NCBI GenBank assembly: GCA_036346405.1
Contig: CM070567.1
Span: forward strand, 45,309,633-45,373,632
Origin: Phyllostachys edulis
Taxonomy: Eukaryota; Streptophyta; Magnoliopsida; Poales; Poaceae
Length of the DNA stretch: 64,000 nt
Direction: 5' to 3'
Shown: positions 1 through 12,720 of the stretch, one piece after another
How the letters are laid out: each line of letters starts with the position of its first letter
Numbering within the stretch: the first letter of the stretch is position 1
The notes under the pieces: generated by a model
Told to the model about the DNA's origin: nothing
Seen by the model: the letters and a program-made list of their open reading frames with translations, nothing else
Databases searched by the model: none
Translations under genes and position numbers: made by a program

Positions 1-619
1 GAAAACCATGGTCACCACTAAGAGCCACCAAAAGCAACAAGGCAGAGGGAGATGACAAGCGATTGATCACTTACTGGCATGGGTCCTGCATGTCCCTCCT
101 CCTCCTCGTGGCCGTCGGCTGCGTCTCCTCGCCGGGGAATCGAGGGCGGTCGCTGAAGCTCACCGTGTGGGGAGGGGAGAGGGAGAGACAGATGGAAGAC
201 AAGGCGAGAGTGGCTATAATGTAAAAGGACAGCGCCGCGCACGCGTTCAAAAATTTTCGCCATCCTGCGCTGTGAATCACAGACGGTTTCAAACAAAAAC
301 CGTCTGCGATGACTATAATATCATAGACGGTTCTTGTTAAGAACCGTCTGTGATACTTCACAAACGGTTTTCAACATGAACAGTCTGTGATATTATGGTA
401 ATATCACAGACGGCTCTTATTAAGATCCGTCTGTGATACTTCACAGACGGTTTTCAACATGAACTGTCTGTGATATTATGGTCATCACAGACGGTTTTTA
501 GCGCAACCAGTAACACAAACGGTCGCAAAACCAAAACCGTCTGTGATTGTATTTAATACAGACGATTTTGGTCAACCGTCTATGATGATGCGTCCAGTAT
601 TAGCCTTTTTATAGTAGTG
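1..619 (-). mobile_element. CACTA (En/Spm-type) transposon, one end
   Basis: Read on the minus strand from 619, the sequence starts CACTACTATAAAAAGG, the usual terminal inverted repeat of grass CACTA elements. Next to it lies a dense block of subterminal repeats, the expected transposase-binding region. The element runs leftwards out of the window, so its other end and its 3-bp target duplication cannot be seen. On the minus strand near 71-110 an ATG-containing stretch ends in a good donor-like site (CCA then GTAAGT), possibly a first exon, but no transposase domain is visible. It cuts off the LTR fragment that begins at 620. Confidence 0.75.
246..600. repeat. CACTA subterminal repeats
   Basis: Well over a dozen copies of the motif cacagacggt or its complement accgtctgtg lie in both orientations, several as hairpins (for example around 318-350). 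One stretch of about 45 bp is duplicated in tandem (about 356-400 and 430-478). Such arrays near CACTA ends are thought to bind the TnpA-like protein. Confidence 0.75.
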
Positions 620-1390
620 TGCGGTCGGGTCGGAGGTGGTGTAGTGGTTCCAGCGATGAGGAGGGTTGCACCATGTAGAACATCGCGAGGCAAAGCCAGG
701 GGTATGGTCGATGGTGGCGGGGCTCTACTATAGGACGCGCAATCCTTGTCGGAGAGGCATTTGGCCGGCGAGAGAAAAATGATGATTGCGGTGAGGAGGA
801 AGGGAGGGAGGAGGCGAAACTTCAGGGGTGGAATGAGGATGAGAAGGGGCACCTAGGGCTCTCTTTTATAGGGCCGGAGAGGGACCGAGGAGGGAGATCA
901 AGGCGGCATGTCTTCCGGTGGTATGGCGCGTTCCCGGTTATTCCGTGCGCGAAAATGGAGGGAGAGGCTGGGAATGGAGGTGGGGTGATGTGGGGGTTTT
1001 AATGCTCGTGATTTCGTGAAGAATAGGGGAGGAAATTACGGGTTTTCAAAAGGTCCGATGAGCGCTCATGGCGGCCTGTGCGTCGGGACAGAGAATTGCT
1101 AGGGAAGAAGAAAGGAAGAGAGATAAAAAGAAAGAAAAGGGAAGAATAATCTAGAAACATCCAAAAATAAAATCAAATCAAATCAAAAAATTCAAGAAAA
1201 TTTCACAAAAATCCTTGGAACTTGAAAAGATTGAATAAAATAATTTCGAATTTAATTGAAGTTTATTTGGATCATTTAAAATATTTTTTATTTTCTAAAA
1301 TTTCAAATTAAGCTTTAAATTAATCCAATAAATTACAAATGATTCCTTTTATTTTTAAAGCTTAAAAATATTCTAAAATTTAGGATGTTA
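620..1390 (-). mobile_element. Truncated LTR of a long-LTR gypsy element
   Basis: The stretch passes from GC-rich to AT-rich and ends in aggatgttac at about 1391. This is the same terminal pattern as the LTRs ending at 6161, 11693 and 56877. A TATA-like box on the minus strand (CCTATAAAAG, 864-873) fits the LTR promoter. The other LTR end is missing, cut by the CACTA terminus at 619. No coding sequence is seen. Confidence 0.55.
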
Positions 1391-1698
1391 CTTTTGAACT
1401 TAATAAAATTATTTCCAACTTAAAGTTGGCTTTTTTTATTTTTATGCTGTAATTTATTTTAAATTTCTAGAAAATAGGAAAAATCTTTCTAAAATCCGTA
1501 AAACTCAATAAAGTTTCTTTTTGACTTTAAAATTTAGGAAATTAAATAAGTGATTTTATTTTATTTATATTATCATTAATATCATTTTCTTCTTCTTTTA
1601 ACCAAGAAAGCTCTTTTAAATTACAACAAATCAAGAAAATTCTTTGACACCCGTAAAATCTAATAAAATAATATCTTTAGCAGGAAAACACCGTGGCA
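1391..1698. other. AT-rich stretch without gene
   Basis: AT-rich DNA resembling decayed LTR sequence (repeated ctagaaaat-like words). I see no gene here. It ends at the target duplication of the Mutator-like element. Confidence 0.5.
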
Positions 1699-1707
1699 AG
1701 TTGAGCA

Positions 1708-1825
1708 GAATTTTTTAAAAATAATCTATTTTTATTAGAAATTACGAAAATATTCCTCGCGATATTTGTTTTACCGAAATATACGCTCTGTCGCCTATCG
1801 GTTGGGCGATCGATCCGGCTCAACG
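1708..1825 (+). repeat. Left terminal inverted repeat of the Mutator-like element
   Basis: This matches the complement of about 12865-12980: a run of T, then aataatctattttt, tattagaaattac and ctgtcgcc. Inside the repeat the words GGCGAC and GTCGCC recur, making the inner part of the ends a cluster of short palindromes. Confidence 0.7.
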
Positions 1826-1957
1826 GTTGGACATTTATACAAAGAAAGCGCCAACCGTCACATGGGCATTATTGCAATCGCCAACCACAGCGATAGGATC
1901 CAATATTCAACCATACAAAGAATCAGAGTCCCGCCCAACCGCTGAGCGATCGATTGC

Positions 1958-1964
1958 CTATATA
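1958..1964 (+). promoter_or_regulatory. Candidate TATA box of the Mutator-like element
   Basis: The sequence cctatatagcccc lies just inside the left inverted repeat and ahead of a GA-rich leader. Mutator-type ends commonly carry the transposase promoter. This is inferred from position and sequence only. Confidence 0.35.
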
Positions 1965-2026
1965 GCCCCGCCATGTCCCTCTACCGATCAAGATTTGGAG
2001 AGAGAAAACATAAGTTTTGCGCGAGA

Positions 2027-2094
2027 AGAAAGAGAGGGAGAGGAGAGGAAAAAAGAGAGGGAGAGGGAGAGGGAGAGGGAGAAGAGGAGGAGAA
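2027..2094 (+). repeat. GA-rich microsatellite
   Basis: Repeats of gagagg and gggaga. In this position it would lie in the leader of the Mutator-like element's transcript. Confidence 0.7.
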
Positions 2095-2669
2095 ATTCGA
2101 CTGTGAGATAAGTTTGTTTTATTTTGTAGTGATTTTTTTAGTAGGTAGTTTATTTAGTTAAAATAGTAGTATAAGTAGCACTCGTAGAAAATTGTAGTTA
2201 GAGGAAAAAAAGTTGTCTATGAGGGAGTATTAGTGTTGTTTGTGAGAAGTATTGTAGCTGTGTTGGTGTATGCGTGGCCGACTATTATTGGGTGAATAAT
2301 GTGTGAGTGAGCGCATAAGTAGAAGTAAATTAGTATGAACTAATTGACTTAGGTAATTGGTAGAAGACTGGAATGCCACTTGTAGCATTTCGGATTGCAA
2401 GTTAGCGTCCGAATCGGATAATGGCTGCTATGGAATAGCTCGGTTTTAGGTTGAATCAATATCGCATCAAGACGCTCATTGAGGCCTCTCGCCTTAGGGA
2501 ATGAATGACGCCTTGATCATGCCGCCGTAGTAGTTGTCGACGATCGTGAAGGGCCTTACAAATGTAAATTACAATGTAGCAAGATTTGCATGTCGTATGC
2601 GCTATGATCCGACTAATTGCAATGTTAGAAATATTTGCGTACCATACAAGAAGTCATGCTCAGACTGGA

Positions 2670-5600
2670 TGTCGGACCCGAAAATGCATCTCAGAACCCT
2701 CTCGTGTTTTCCTAACTAGTCCCAGATCAAGAGCTAGCTCACACAGAAACAAAGTGATGAAATACCATCCATTTATTCGATTTAACTAAAAAGATCTCAA
2801 AGTAACAAATAATAATAATAATCGGACCTTATGGTCAACGCTATTTAACTTGACACGCAGGCTAAAGAAACAAATAAAACTCTTGCAATGAACAAAACTC
2901 TTCAAATGGCCAATCAACATACCCACATGCAATCGAGTGGAGAACGATCCTAATCCAAGAAAACCTTCATAGTCCTCCTTCTGGAAGAACTCTTGGGCAG
3001 CTTGATATTCTTCAACTGCTGATTTAAACAGAGGGCACAAGCCATGAGTACTTTTGAATGTACTCAGCAAACCGTAGGGAAATGTAAGCAAATAGTATTC
3101 ATGTATGGCTTGACAAGGTTAGTTGTATGGTTCTTTTGCAGAAAGCAGCATTTACGATAAATACAATAAATAGATTGAAATGCGTGGTTGAAAACAATAA
3201 TAAATAATTAAACATTTTCTTTGAAACGACTAGTGAACTTCCCATTCACTTCCCACCCCAACCAAAGATAAGTGAATCCCCTATTCACCAATCGATACAA
3301 ACCACCAAGTGAATGACCTGTTCACCAAACAAACATTATATTCATCAAGTGAACTTTCCATCCACACTCCGACTCATTTTAAAGAAACTCTATCTCCCGT
3401 GTGAAATCACCGAGCACGCCCATAACCGCGACATGGCTATTCAATAGTTTTACACTCGCAGAGGTTGTACAATTTTTCCCCACATGACACGACTTCTCTA
3501 GTTTGTTTGGCATCCGCCGATACCATCGCCACTACCTTAGGTAAGGGCCTAGAGCACGTGACAAGGTCTTTACAAAGCTCCTTCTTAACCTAGTTCTCGC
3601 CTGCTAAGATTTCAACACCAATGTCTTTATCCAACCAAACAGGGCCCCCCCTCTTGCGCCTCCGTGAGAATATGTTTTTCCCATAACTCACGCTTTCCAC
3701 GACAGAACCAAAATAAAGACATTGCTAATTAGTTAGCCAGGTCCGTCCCATACCAGACATGTGGTTGTACGGTTAAGGCCCAGTTCAATGGCGCACAAGA
3801 TTAAGTCCTTGACAAATTACTCAGGCGAGACTACCACAAACCCAATCCATGTTCCATCCACACCCCCACTATCCACCAACCACTCGCCCGAGTGAAAGCC
3901 ATTTTGTTTAACCAAGACCCATGACTTCCCCCATCATGGTACCCACAAATTTTAACAAGAGTGGCTCACCACCACGATTCCATATATCATTAAGTCAGGA
4001 TTAATCATTAAGACACATGTGATGATCAACCCCCAACGTAACTAAGCATAACTAAGCATCAATACGCTACCCATGTTGGCAATATAAATATGTCCAACTA
4101 AAATTACCCATGCTAAGGTGACAAAGGACTCATGGCATTCAAATAATCAAAGGAGGCATAATGACAACATGTAATAACTAATCCCGAAACAATTTGTATA
4201 GAAATAGCACGCAATTGTATAAAACAATATACTTTTGAAATCATAGGTTCAATATGATCAAAGGTCTACGGCTTGCCTTGGAATAAATCTTGAGATTGGT
4301 CTTGATCTTGGTATACTCCTTGCTCAAAGCTTCCCGAATTATCAACGTCTAATCGCAAACAAGCAAATAAACAAAATAAATAAATAACAGAGAGAAAATA
4401 AACTCCAAAAATTAAATAAAAATCTCAGATAGATAGATCTTGAATTTAGATGAATTTAGGAATTTGAATGGACTCAATCGGAGTTCGGATGCAAAAGATA
4501 TGGGCGTTGGAAGATTCACATGAAATGATGAAATTGAGAGAGAAAAGAATATTCAAAGAATATTCCTTCGGATTAAAATAAATAAAAAGAATTAGAATTT
4601 GACACATGGGGCTCACTATCAAAGAGATGGTTCATGGTGAAACAAGTCCATGAGCTTAGGTCTCGGGTGCACCACATGTATTGACACATGTGCTACCGAC
4701 CAAGATATCAACAAGGATGCCATATAAAGCTAAGACGCCGAGGTGGCACCGAGTTGGAGATGAGGTGGCAAAGAAAGAAAGAAGCACAGGCAGAGGAGCT
4801 CCCGGCAAAGAAGATGGTCGGCGGCTTGGGCTCATCGGCGAGGGCAGCGATGATCGCCGACGCCGGAGAAGACAAAGTTATGCGAGGCACTTCCAAAGGA
4901 TGAGAGGACAAAAGAGAGATGGGGTCTGACGAGGAACCCTGACACGCTGACGACGTGGAAGGGCTAAAGCTCTCATCGGATAGAAGATCGCACAGCGGCG
5001 CGCGGCCGGTTTGGACAACAAAGGCAACGGCGGTGTAGAGGTCTCTCGCGAAGACGACTCAAGGCCACTACAGAGAACGCGAGCTTGCGACTCCAACGGA
5101 GATGGCGGCACGGCCGAGGAGGTCCAACGGTGGAGCAATCCGATGGCGAAGAGCTTGCGGCGCCCTCGGTTCTTCAACAAAACCGATGCAACGAGAAGGA
5201 GAACGAGATTGGGAGTTTAGGGTTTTGGGGAAGGAAGGCCGCTAACAAATTGACGCGTGGAGCTCCTTAAATAGGGTTGGATGGGAGGAGTCCCATGAGG
5301 AGCCCAGACCGCCATGGCGTGGCTTGCCTCGGACTCAAGTCCTGCTGGAATGCTTGAAGAAGACGATGCATACCGGTTGGCGGCGGACCACCGCAAAGTG
5401 AAAGAAATAGATGAGGCGAGCCGCTTTGCGTTGACTTGGGCCGCCTCACGCAAGAAGAACAGAGCGAAGGGAGCTTGGGCTAGCGATGAAAAGGAAACAA
5501 TGGCTTAATGGGCATGCACTGCGCAAGGTAGGATGGCGGGTCTTACCGTTGACTTGACCGCAAGATAAGGGAAAGAACAAAGGGAGCTGTATGCACTCCA

Positions 5601-6161
5601 AGCTTGGCTACACACGCGCACAAGAAAGGAGCTAGCGGCCTGGTTGATCTGGCGTGCACAGGAAACGACGAAGGAGCGGCTGGACTCTACCGCTTTGGTT
5701 GACTATGCGCCAAGACAAAAGAGAAAATGGGCAAGCCCCCCATGAGGGAAACGTGAGGTGGCTTGGACAAAAATGGAGGCGGGTCAAGCTAAAAGCAAAT
5801 GAGGTGGGCCAAGGAAAACGGATGGAGAAAGAAAATGGAATGGGCCAAAAGGAAGTTTGAGCCCAAAAGAAGCCTGAGATTTAAATTAGCTTTTCTTTTT
5901 AGAAAATAGCACAAAATCCAAATAGCAAAAACAAAATAGCAAATGCACTTAGAAAAATTCTAGAAAAAAATCTAGAAAATATATCCAAGCACATAAGATC
6001 CAAATAAAATAGTTTTGATAATAGTTGATGTTGACATTAATCACCTCAAATTGTTTTTGAACTCTGAAAATTCCAATTAAGCTTTTAACTTTACCAGGAA
6101 AATCCAAATGGTTATTTTTCTTTTAAAACTTTAAAACAGACCAAATTTTTGGGTTGTTACA
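2670..6161 (-). repeat. 3' LTR of the gag-only gypsy element
   Basis: On the plus strand it begins TGTCGGACCCG and ends GGGTTGTTACA. It aligns along its length with 8197-11693 but has many one-base losses, mostly at G or CG positions. A TATA-like box lies on the minus strand at 5265-5276 (CCCTATTTAAGG). Open frames inside are chance frames in GC-rich LTR DNA. Confidence 0.85.
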
Positions 6162-6175
6162 AACCTACCCCCCTT
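6162..6175 (-). promoter_or_regulatory. Polypurine tract
   Basis: On the minus strand aaggggggtaggtt sits directly before the LTR start TGTAACAACCC. This is where plus-strand DNA synthesis is primed in LTR retrotransposons. Confidence 0.75.
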
Positions 6176-6245
6176 AAAAGGAATCTCGTCCCCGAGATTC
6201 GGGCTGACTAGAGAATAGGTTTTGACACAGGTCTAACCTAAAGAC

Positions 6246-8160
6246 TTACCAGAAACGACGCTCTGAACTGGTTGAGCTTCTTCTGCAGTGACGTGGTTTA
6301 GTCTTCCTCTTGTTGCAGTTGATGGAGTCCTGGTGGCTTGATTTGGAGTCTAAGGCGCTCCTCTTCCTGTTCCTGGCAACGAAGTCCTGGCTGGCGTAGC
6401 TCCCAAATTGAAAGGAATTGGTGTCAGGCCTTACTTCTACGGACACTTGTTAGCATAATGACCTGTCTGATGGCAATTAAAACAAGTAACTCCTGCGCCA
6501 TGATTGGGGTTCCTCTGAGGTGGATTATTGTTGCTGTTGTTGACATTGGGAATTCCTATGTTCCTCGTGATGCGATATCGGTGCCGGGGTTCTGAATCCG
6601 GCAGATGAATTATTGGGACGAGAAAGTCACGAGCATTGGTCCCGCTCTTTGAAGTCGATGTCGTTGAACTCCATGTTGTATCATCTTCCTTTGCGAGATT
6701 CGCCTAACTCGCGATGACGAGAATCTTCTATGAGTACCGCTTATCCACCATATGTCAAAATCCACATAATCATTTCCAACAACTTGCACTTTCAAAATAG
6801 GGTTGAGTCCACGCTTAAATCGCTTCGACGCGGCGCTATCTCAGAAAGCAACATCTTCGAGCATAGCAAGAAAGTTGAGTGAACTTGTTGAGATATTCAC
6901 CCACCGACATGTTTCCTTGTCAGAGTTCACGAAATTCATTCTTCTTCATTTCCACAATACCATCCGAACATGTGCTTGACTTAAAAGTCATGAAAATTCC
7001 TCCCAAGTAATGGCATGCAAATTCTCATGAGTCATGTGTAGTTCTCCCACCACTCATACTGTATCTTCCAACCGATGTGAAGCATAAAGAACTTTTCACG
7101 ATCATTGCATTGAGCAATGACGAGCTTTTTCTCAACTCGAACGGCCAATCTTCAAGGCCCAAAGGTTCTGGATGAATGAGAAAATGTAGGCGGCGAGTCC
7201 TCATGAACTCGATAGCTTGGAGTGATGATGAGTCAAGCGGTGGAACAAATTGCTACTTGATTATTCTGACATACTCGACTATTCGGTTCAACAAGTTGAC
7301 TATTGCAACAAGGGTCTAGCTTTGTTGGGTCATCATGGCATTCATGTTCTCGCATCATGGCACTCATGAATTGAGTTTGAGCCGCTAGAAGTTGTGCCAT
7401 ATTTGGTTCTCATGGCTTGTGCATCGTGTCCGCCACTAGCATTGACATTGGCATTGGCATCCTCTCGATCGAGTACGGCTCAAGTATTGCGAGTGTCAAC
7501 CATCTCATGTGATTCTTCATGTGTTTTAGTAGGTAAGATAGAAAAGCAATGTGGATGAGAGGAATAGCACAATAGATGAGATAAAACAGGTGGAAAAGAT
7601 AGAAACAACCTAATTAGGGAAATAGATTATACCCAAAGGCAAACCGCATATAGTCAAACGCTATGAAAGCACAAATAAACTCTTCAAATTAAAGCCTTAG
7701 TGTGACTGCAACATAATGCTTGACAGTAAAACTGCAGCTCCCACTTACACACAACACAAATAAAGACCTAATGCAACAACGATCTAGAACGCTACTAAAG
7801 ACTCTAATAGGACGGCTTCCAATCTGAACTAGAGAACGAAGACTCTTCAAAACAACTTGAACGAAGCGACGAAGATACTCTTGATGATTGCTGATGACTT
7901 GACTTCTTTCTTCCGAACTAAAGAAATTAATGAGGTGAGAAAGTCAATTTAAGATTATAAAACAACGTTCAGCATAGACAAGGAACAAGATTTCTAGAAC
8001 AAAATGAGCAAGAGTAGAGTAGGATAAGAATAGAATAGACTGAGATGAGAAAGAATTAGACTAGACGAGAGAAGAACAACAACTTAAATCAAATTAAGTT
8101 GATTTGATTTAGAAAATAAAATTTTAAGCTTTTAGCTAAAACGACCATGCTAACTAAGGT
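6246..8160 (-). pseudogene. Gypsy gag relic with a CCHC zinc knuckle
   Basis: Gag packages element RNA into virus-like particles. Two pieces can be read on the minus strand. About 6835-6962 encodes a typical retrotransposon-gag stretch containing MSVGEYLNKFTQLS. At 6443-6484 there is an exact CX2CX4HX4C knuckle (C-F-N-C, then H-Q-T-G-H, ending K-C), followed almost at once by a stop. The frame between them is broken by many stops and shifts, so no working protein is expected. The gag lies between the primer-binding site and the polypurine tract with no pol after it. It could be a decayed full element or a long-standing gag-only family. Confidence 0.7.
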
Positions 8161-8180
8161 TGCGTTCTACAGTCGATATG

Positions 8181-8192
8181 GCTTTGATACCA
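8181..8192 (-). promoter_or_regulatory. Primer-binding site (initiator-Met tRNA type)
   Basis: TGGTATCAAAGC on the minus strand lies four bases after the LTR end. It differs by one base from TGGTATCAGAGC, the usual complement of the initiator methionine tRNA 3' end. Confidence 0.8.
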
Positions 8193-8196
8193 CCTC

Positions 8197-11100
8197 TGTC
8201 GGGACCCGAAAATGCATCTCAGGAACCCGCTGTGTTTTTCGAACTAGTCCCAGATCAGTAGCTAGCTCACACAGGAAATAGTGATGAAATATCATCCATT
8301 TATTCGATTTAACTAAAAAGATCTCAAAGTAACAAATAATAATAATAACTGGACCTTATGGTCAACGTTTACTTAACTTGCCACACAGAGCTAAAGAAAC
8401 AAATAAAACTCTTGCAGCGGAACAAAACTCTTCAAATGGCCGATCAACATGCCCATAGGCAATCGAGTGGAGAACGCATCCTAATCCGCAAAACCTTTAT
8501 AGTCCTCCTTCTGGAAGAACTCTTGGGCAGCTTGATATTCTTCAACTACTGATTTAAACAGAGGGCACAGGCCATGAGTACTTTTGAATGTACTCAGCAA
8601 ACCGTAGGGTAATGTATGCAAATAGTATTCATGCATGGCTTGACAAGGTTAGTTGTATGGTTCTTTTGCGTAAAGCAAAGATTTACTTATAAATACAATA
8701 AATAGATTGAAATGCGTAGTTGAAAACAATAATAAATAATTAAACAGTTTCTTTGAAATGACTAGTGAACTTCCCATTCACTTCCCACCCCAACCAAAGA
8801 TAAGTGAATCCCCTATTCACCAATCGACACAAACCACCAAGTGAATGACCTGTTCACCAAACAAACATTATATTCATCAAGTGAACTTCCCATCCACACT
8901 CCGACTCATTTTAAAGAAACTCTATCTCCCGTGTGAAATCACCGAGCACGTCCATAACCGCGGACATGGCTATTCGAATAGTTTTACACTCTGCAGAGGT
9001 TGTACAGCTTTCCCCACATGACACGACTTCTCTAGTTTGTTTGGCATCCGTCGATACCACTGCTCACTACCTTAGGTAAGCAGTCTAGAGCACGTGACAA
9101 GGCCTTTACAAAGCTCCTTCTTAACCTAGTTCTGCCCGCTAAGGTTTCAACACTGAATGTCTTTATCCGACCAAACAGGGCCCCCCTCTTGCGCCTCTGT
9201 GAGAATATGTTTTTCCCATAACTCACGCTTTCCACGACGTAACCAAATCAAGACATTGCTAATTAGTTAGCCAGTCCGCCCCATACCGCATATGTGGTTG
9301 TACTGTTAAGGCCCGCTCAATGGCGATAAGATTAAGTCCTTGACAAATTACTCAAAGTAGACTACCACAAACCCAATCCATGTTCCATCCACACCCCCAC
9401 TATCCACCAACCACTCGCCCGAGTGAAAGCCATTTTGTTTAACCAAGACCCATGACTTCCCCCATCATGGTACCCACAAATTTTAACAAGAGTGGCTCAC
9501 CACCACGATTCCATATATCATTAAGTCAGGATTAATCATTAAGACACATGTGATGATCAACCCCCAATGTAACTAAGCATAACTAAGCATCAATACGCTA
9601 CCCATGTTGGCAATATAAATATGTCCAACTAAAATTACCCATGCTAAGGTGACAAAGGACTCATGGCATTCAAATAATCAAAGGAGGCATAATGACAACA
9701 TGTAATAACTAATCTCGAAACAATTTGTATAGAAATAGCATGCAATTGTATAAAACAATATACTTTTGAAATCATAGGTTCAATATGATCAAAGGTCTAC
9801 GGCTTGCCTTGGAATAAATCTTGAGATTGGTCTTGATCTTGGTATACTCCTCCTTGCTCAAAGCTTCCCGAAGTATCAACGTCTAATCGCAAACAAGCAG
9901 ATAAACAAAATAAATAAATAACAAAGAGAAAATAAACTCCAAAAATTAAATAAAAATCTCAGATAGATAGATCTTGAATTTAGATGAATTTAGGAATTTG
10001 AATGGACTCAATCGGAGTTCGGATGCAAAAGATATGGACGTTGGAAGATTCACATGAAATGATGAAATTGAGAGAGAAAAGAATATTCCTTCGGATTAAA
10101 ATAAATAAAAAGAATTAGAATTTGACACATGGGGCCCACTGTCAAAGAGATGGTTCATGGTGAAACAAGTCCATGAGCTTAGGTCTCGGGTGCACCACAT
10201 GTATTGACACATGTGCACCGACCAGATATCAACAAGGATGCCATATGAGCTAAGACGAGGTGGCAAATGAGTTGGAGATGAGGTGGCAAAGAAAGAAAGA
10301 AGCACAGGGTAGAGGAGCTCCCGCAAAGAAGATGGTCAAGCGGCTTGGGCTCATCGGCGAGGGTAGCGATGATCGCCGACGTTGGAGAAGACAGGTTGCG
10401 GCGAGGCACTTCCGGTGACAGAGAGGACAAAAGAGAGATGGGGGTCGGATGAGGGAACCTCGGGACACGCTTTGACGCACGTGGAAGGGCTAAAGCTCTC
10501 ACCGGATAGCAGATCGAACAAGCAGCGGCGCGGTCGGTTTCAGACAACAAAGGCAACGGCGGTGTAGAGGTCCTCGGGCGAAGATGACCGCTACACTGCC
10601 AGAGAACGCAAGCTTGCGACTCCAACGGAGATGGCGGCACGGCCGAGGAGGTCCAACGGTGGAGCAATCCGATGGCGAAGAGTTTGCGGCGCCTCGGTTC
10701 TTCAACAAAATCCGATGCAACGAGAGGAGAATGAGATTGGGAGTTTAGGGTTTTGGGGGAGGAAGGCCGGGCGAACAAATTGACGCGGTGGAGCTCCTTA
10801 AATAGGGTTGGATGGGGAGGAGTCCCATGAGGAGCCGGCGCTGTCATGGCGTGCTGTCTCTGGACTTAGGAGTCCCGGTTGGAACGCTTGAAGAAGACGA
10901 TGCACAGCTGGTTGGCGGCGGGACCACCGGCAGTGAAAGAAATAGATGAGGCGAGCCGCTTAGCGTTGACTTGGGCTGCCTCACGCGCAAAGAACAGAGC
11001 GAGCGGGAGCTTGGGCTAGCGCATGGAAAAGGAAACAGCCGGCTTGGGCTGGGCTGTGCACCCGCAAGGTAAGGGATGGCAGGCCCGGCCTGGTTGACTT

Positions 11101-11693
11101 GACCGCGCATAAGGGAAAGAACAGGCGGGAGCCAGGGCGACCCAAGCTTGGCTACACACGCGCACAAGAAAGGAGCTAGCGGCTCGTTGATCTCGGGCGG
11201 CACAGAAACGCACGAAGAGCTACCGGACTTGGTCGCTTTCGCTTGACTATGCGCCCAAGACAAAAGAAAAATGGGCCAGGCGCCTCCCGAGGGAAACGTG
11301 AGGCGGCCGGACAAAAATGGAGGCGGGCTGGGCTAAAAGCAAATGAGGTGGGCCAAGGAAAACGGATGGAGAAAGAAAATGGAATGGGCCAAAAGGAAGT
11401 TTGAGCCCAAAAGAAACCTGAGATTTAAATTAGCTTTTCTTTTTAGAAAATAGCACAAAATCCAAATAGCAAAAACAAAATAGCAAATACACTCAGAAAA
11501 ATTCTAGAAAATATATCCAAGCACATAAGATCCAAATAAAATAGTTTTGATAATAGTTGATGTTGACATTAATCACCTTAAATTGTTTTTGAACTCTGAA
11601 AATTCCAATTAAGCTTTTAACTTTACTAGGAAAATCCAAATGGTTATTTTTCTTTTAAAACTTTAAAACAGACCAAATTTTTGGGATGTTACA
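8197..11693 (-). repeat. 5' LTR of the gag-only gypsy element
   Basis: On the plus strand it begins TGTCGGGACCCG and ends GGGATGTTACA. It is the better preserved of the two LTRs. A minus-strand TATA-like box CCCTATTTAAGG lies at 10796-10807. Confidence 0.85.
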
Positions 11694-11694
11694 A

Positions 11695-12007
11695 CCCAGA
11701 ACCCACTACATTAAAAGTGCATTACGGTGTTGGCAGCGTTCGTGAAGGTCCGTGCGGTGTTGACTTGAGCAGTTTTTGGCAAACCACTGTGGTACACCCG
11801 GACGACGAGAATGCACGAATCGAAGATGTGAAGCATTGGCTCACCCGCAGCTTCTCTTTGAACCCGTCGTGTGGCACAGCACGCCACACGTATTTTCGTC
11901 CTATTGTCGTGCACCAGGCTCCCGGAGGCCGGCGAGGAGTTCAACGTCGAGCTAGCACGGAAGGGAAAATAGCCCCGGTCCACGCAGTAGGTCAGGTCAT
12001 TACGTAG
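11695..12007 (+). pseudogene. Fragment resembling the N-terminal part of a MuDR-type transposase
   Basis: An open plus-strand stretch continues across the LTR junction and includes LKVHYGVGSVREGPCGVDLS and later EDVKHWLTRSF. The layout (a short 'VHYGG...G-V-D' strand, an acidic loop, then a helix ending in L-N-P) resembles the ubiquitin-like N-terminal region of plant MuDR transposases. That assignment is by resemblance only. Its place inside a Mutator-like element, on the same strand as the candidate promoter, supports it. The catalytic core is absent. The gypsy insertion has removed or separated its beginning, so it is a relic. Confidence 0.4.
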
Positions 12008-12720
12008 TAGTCCCCCGTCCTACCCCCCATATTTTTTACTATCCCCTAAAGGCATGTAGACTTACATGGTCCGGATGCTTGTGTCGCAGTGTACCCTAGT
12101 AGTAGTAAGCATGACTAAAGCAATTAGCCGAACCATCATGCCATGTGACTATGTGTAACGTGCTTCTGTTCGCGGACTCTAATATAGTTTTGGTTCTGTG
12201 TCTCCACTAAGCATCAAAGCAAGCCTATATTGCGCAAGTATGCCTCTTCTAGTGGAATCCCAGAAAGAACCATTCGCACCGACATCGAATCCTCCATGTT
12301 TTAGGGCATCTTCATAATCACAACGAGCGTTCTCACTTCTTCAATCATATTCTCAGATAAGCTTCATAAAGCACGATATCGACTACACCGCCTATATACG
12401 CCAGATATCGCTCAGACGACTTCATCGAAAGAGACTCGCACATCATAATATCACTTACTTTTCTACTTACAACTCATCACTATCTCAATCGCCCTCCCAA
12501 AATTCTACAAAATTTTACGCTACACAATATACGATGATCACAAAATGTTATTATGAAGTCCGACAAATTTCGCACTTTGATATTCTACAAAAATAACAAA
12601 TGCACTCAACCAACATCATCAATTTTCAAAATAAATAACATCATACAATTAGATTTGCTAAATGTAATTAACCCACAAAATATAATATTCATTACAACGC
12701 AATTAAACAATAATTAAATA
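12008..12720. other. Mutator-like element interior, no gene seen
   Basis: Moderately AT-rich DNA with no recognisable open frame. It is probably the remains of the transposase 3' region or untranslated tail. Confidence 0.5.

Larger units (their letters stand above)
2670..11693 (-). mobile_element. Gag-only gypsy LTR retrotransposon with 3.5-kb LTRs
   Basis: Two direct repeats of about 3.49 kb (2670-6161 and 8197-11693) enclose about 2.0 kb. On the minus strand the order is 5' LTR, primer-binding site TGGTATCAAAGC (8181-8192), gag relic with a CCHC knuckle, polypurine tract (6162-6175), 3' LTR. No protease, reverse transcriptase or integrase is present, so it is non-autonomous or internally deleted. 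The very long LTRs resemble Tekay/Del-type grass elements. The 5-bp flanks (ctgga and accca) do not match, so the target duplication is lost or the ends were altered. Confidence 0.85.

Noticed and set aside
10179..11314. Minus-strand open frames of 222 and 156 codons
   Set aside because: They lie within the 5' LTR of the gag-only gypsy element. The paired LTR at 2670-6161 breaks the same frames with many indels, so they are composition effects.
2665..11698. A 5-bp target duplication for the gag-only gypsy element
   Set aside because: The flanks are ctgga and accca, which do not match, so no duplication is claimed.
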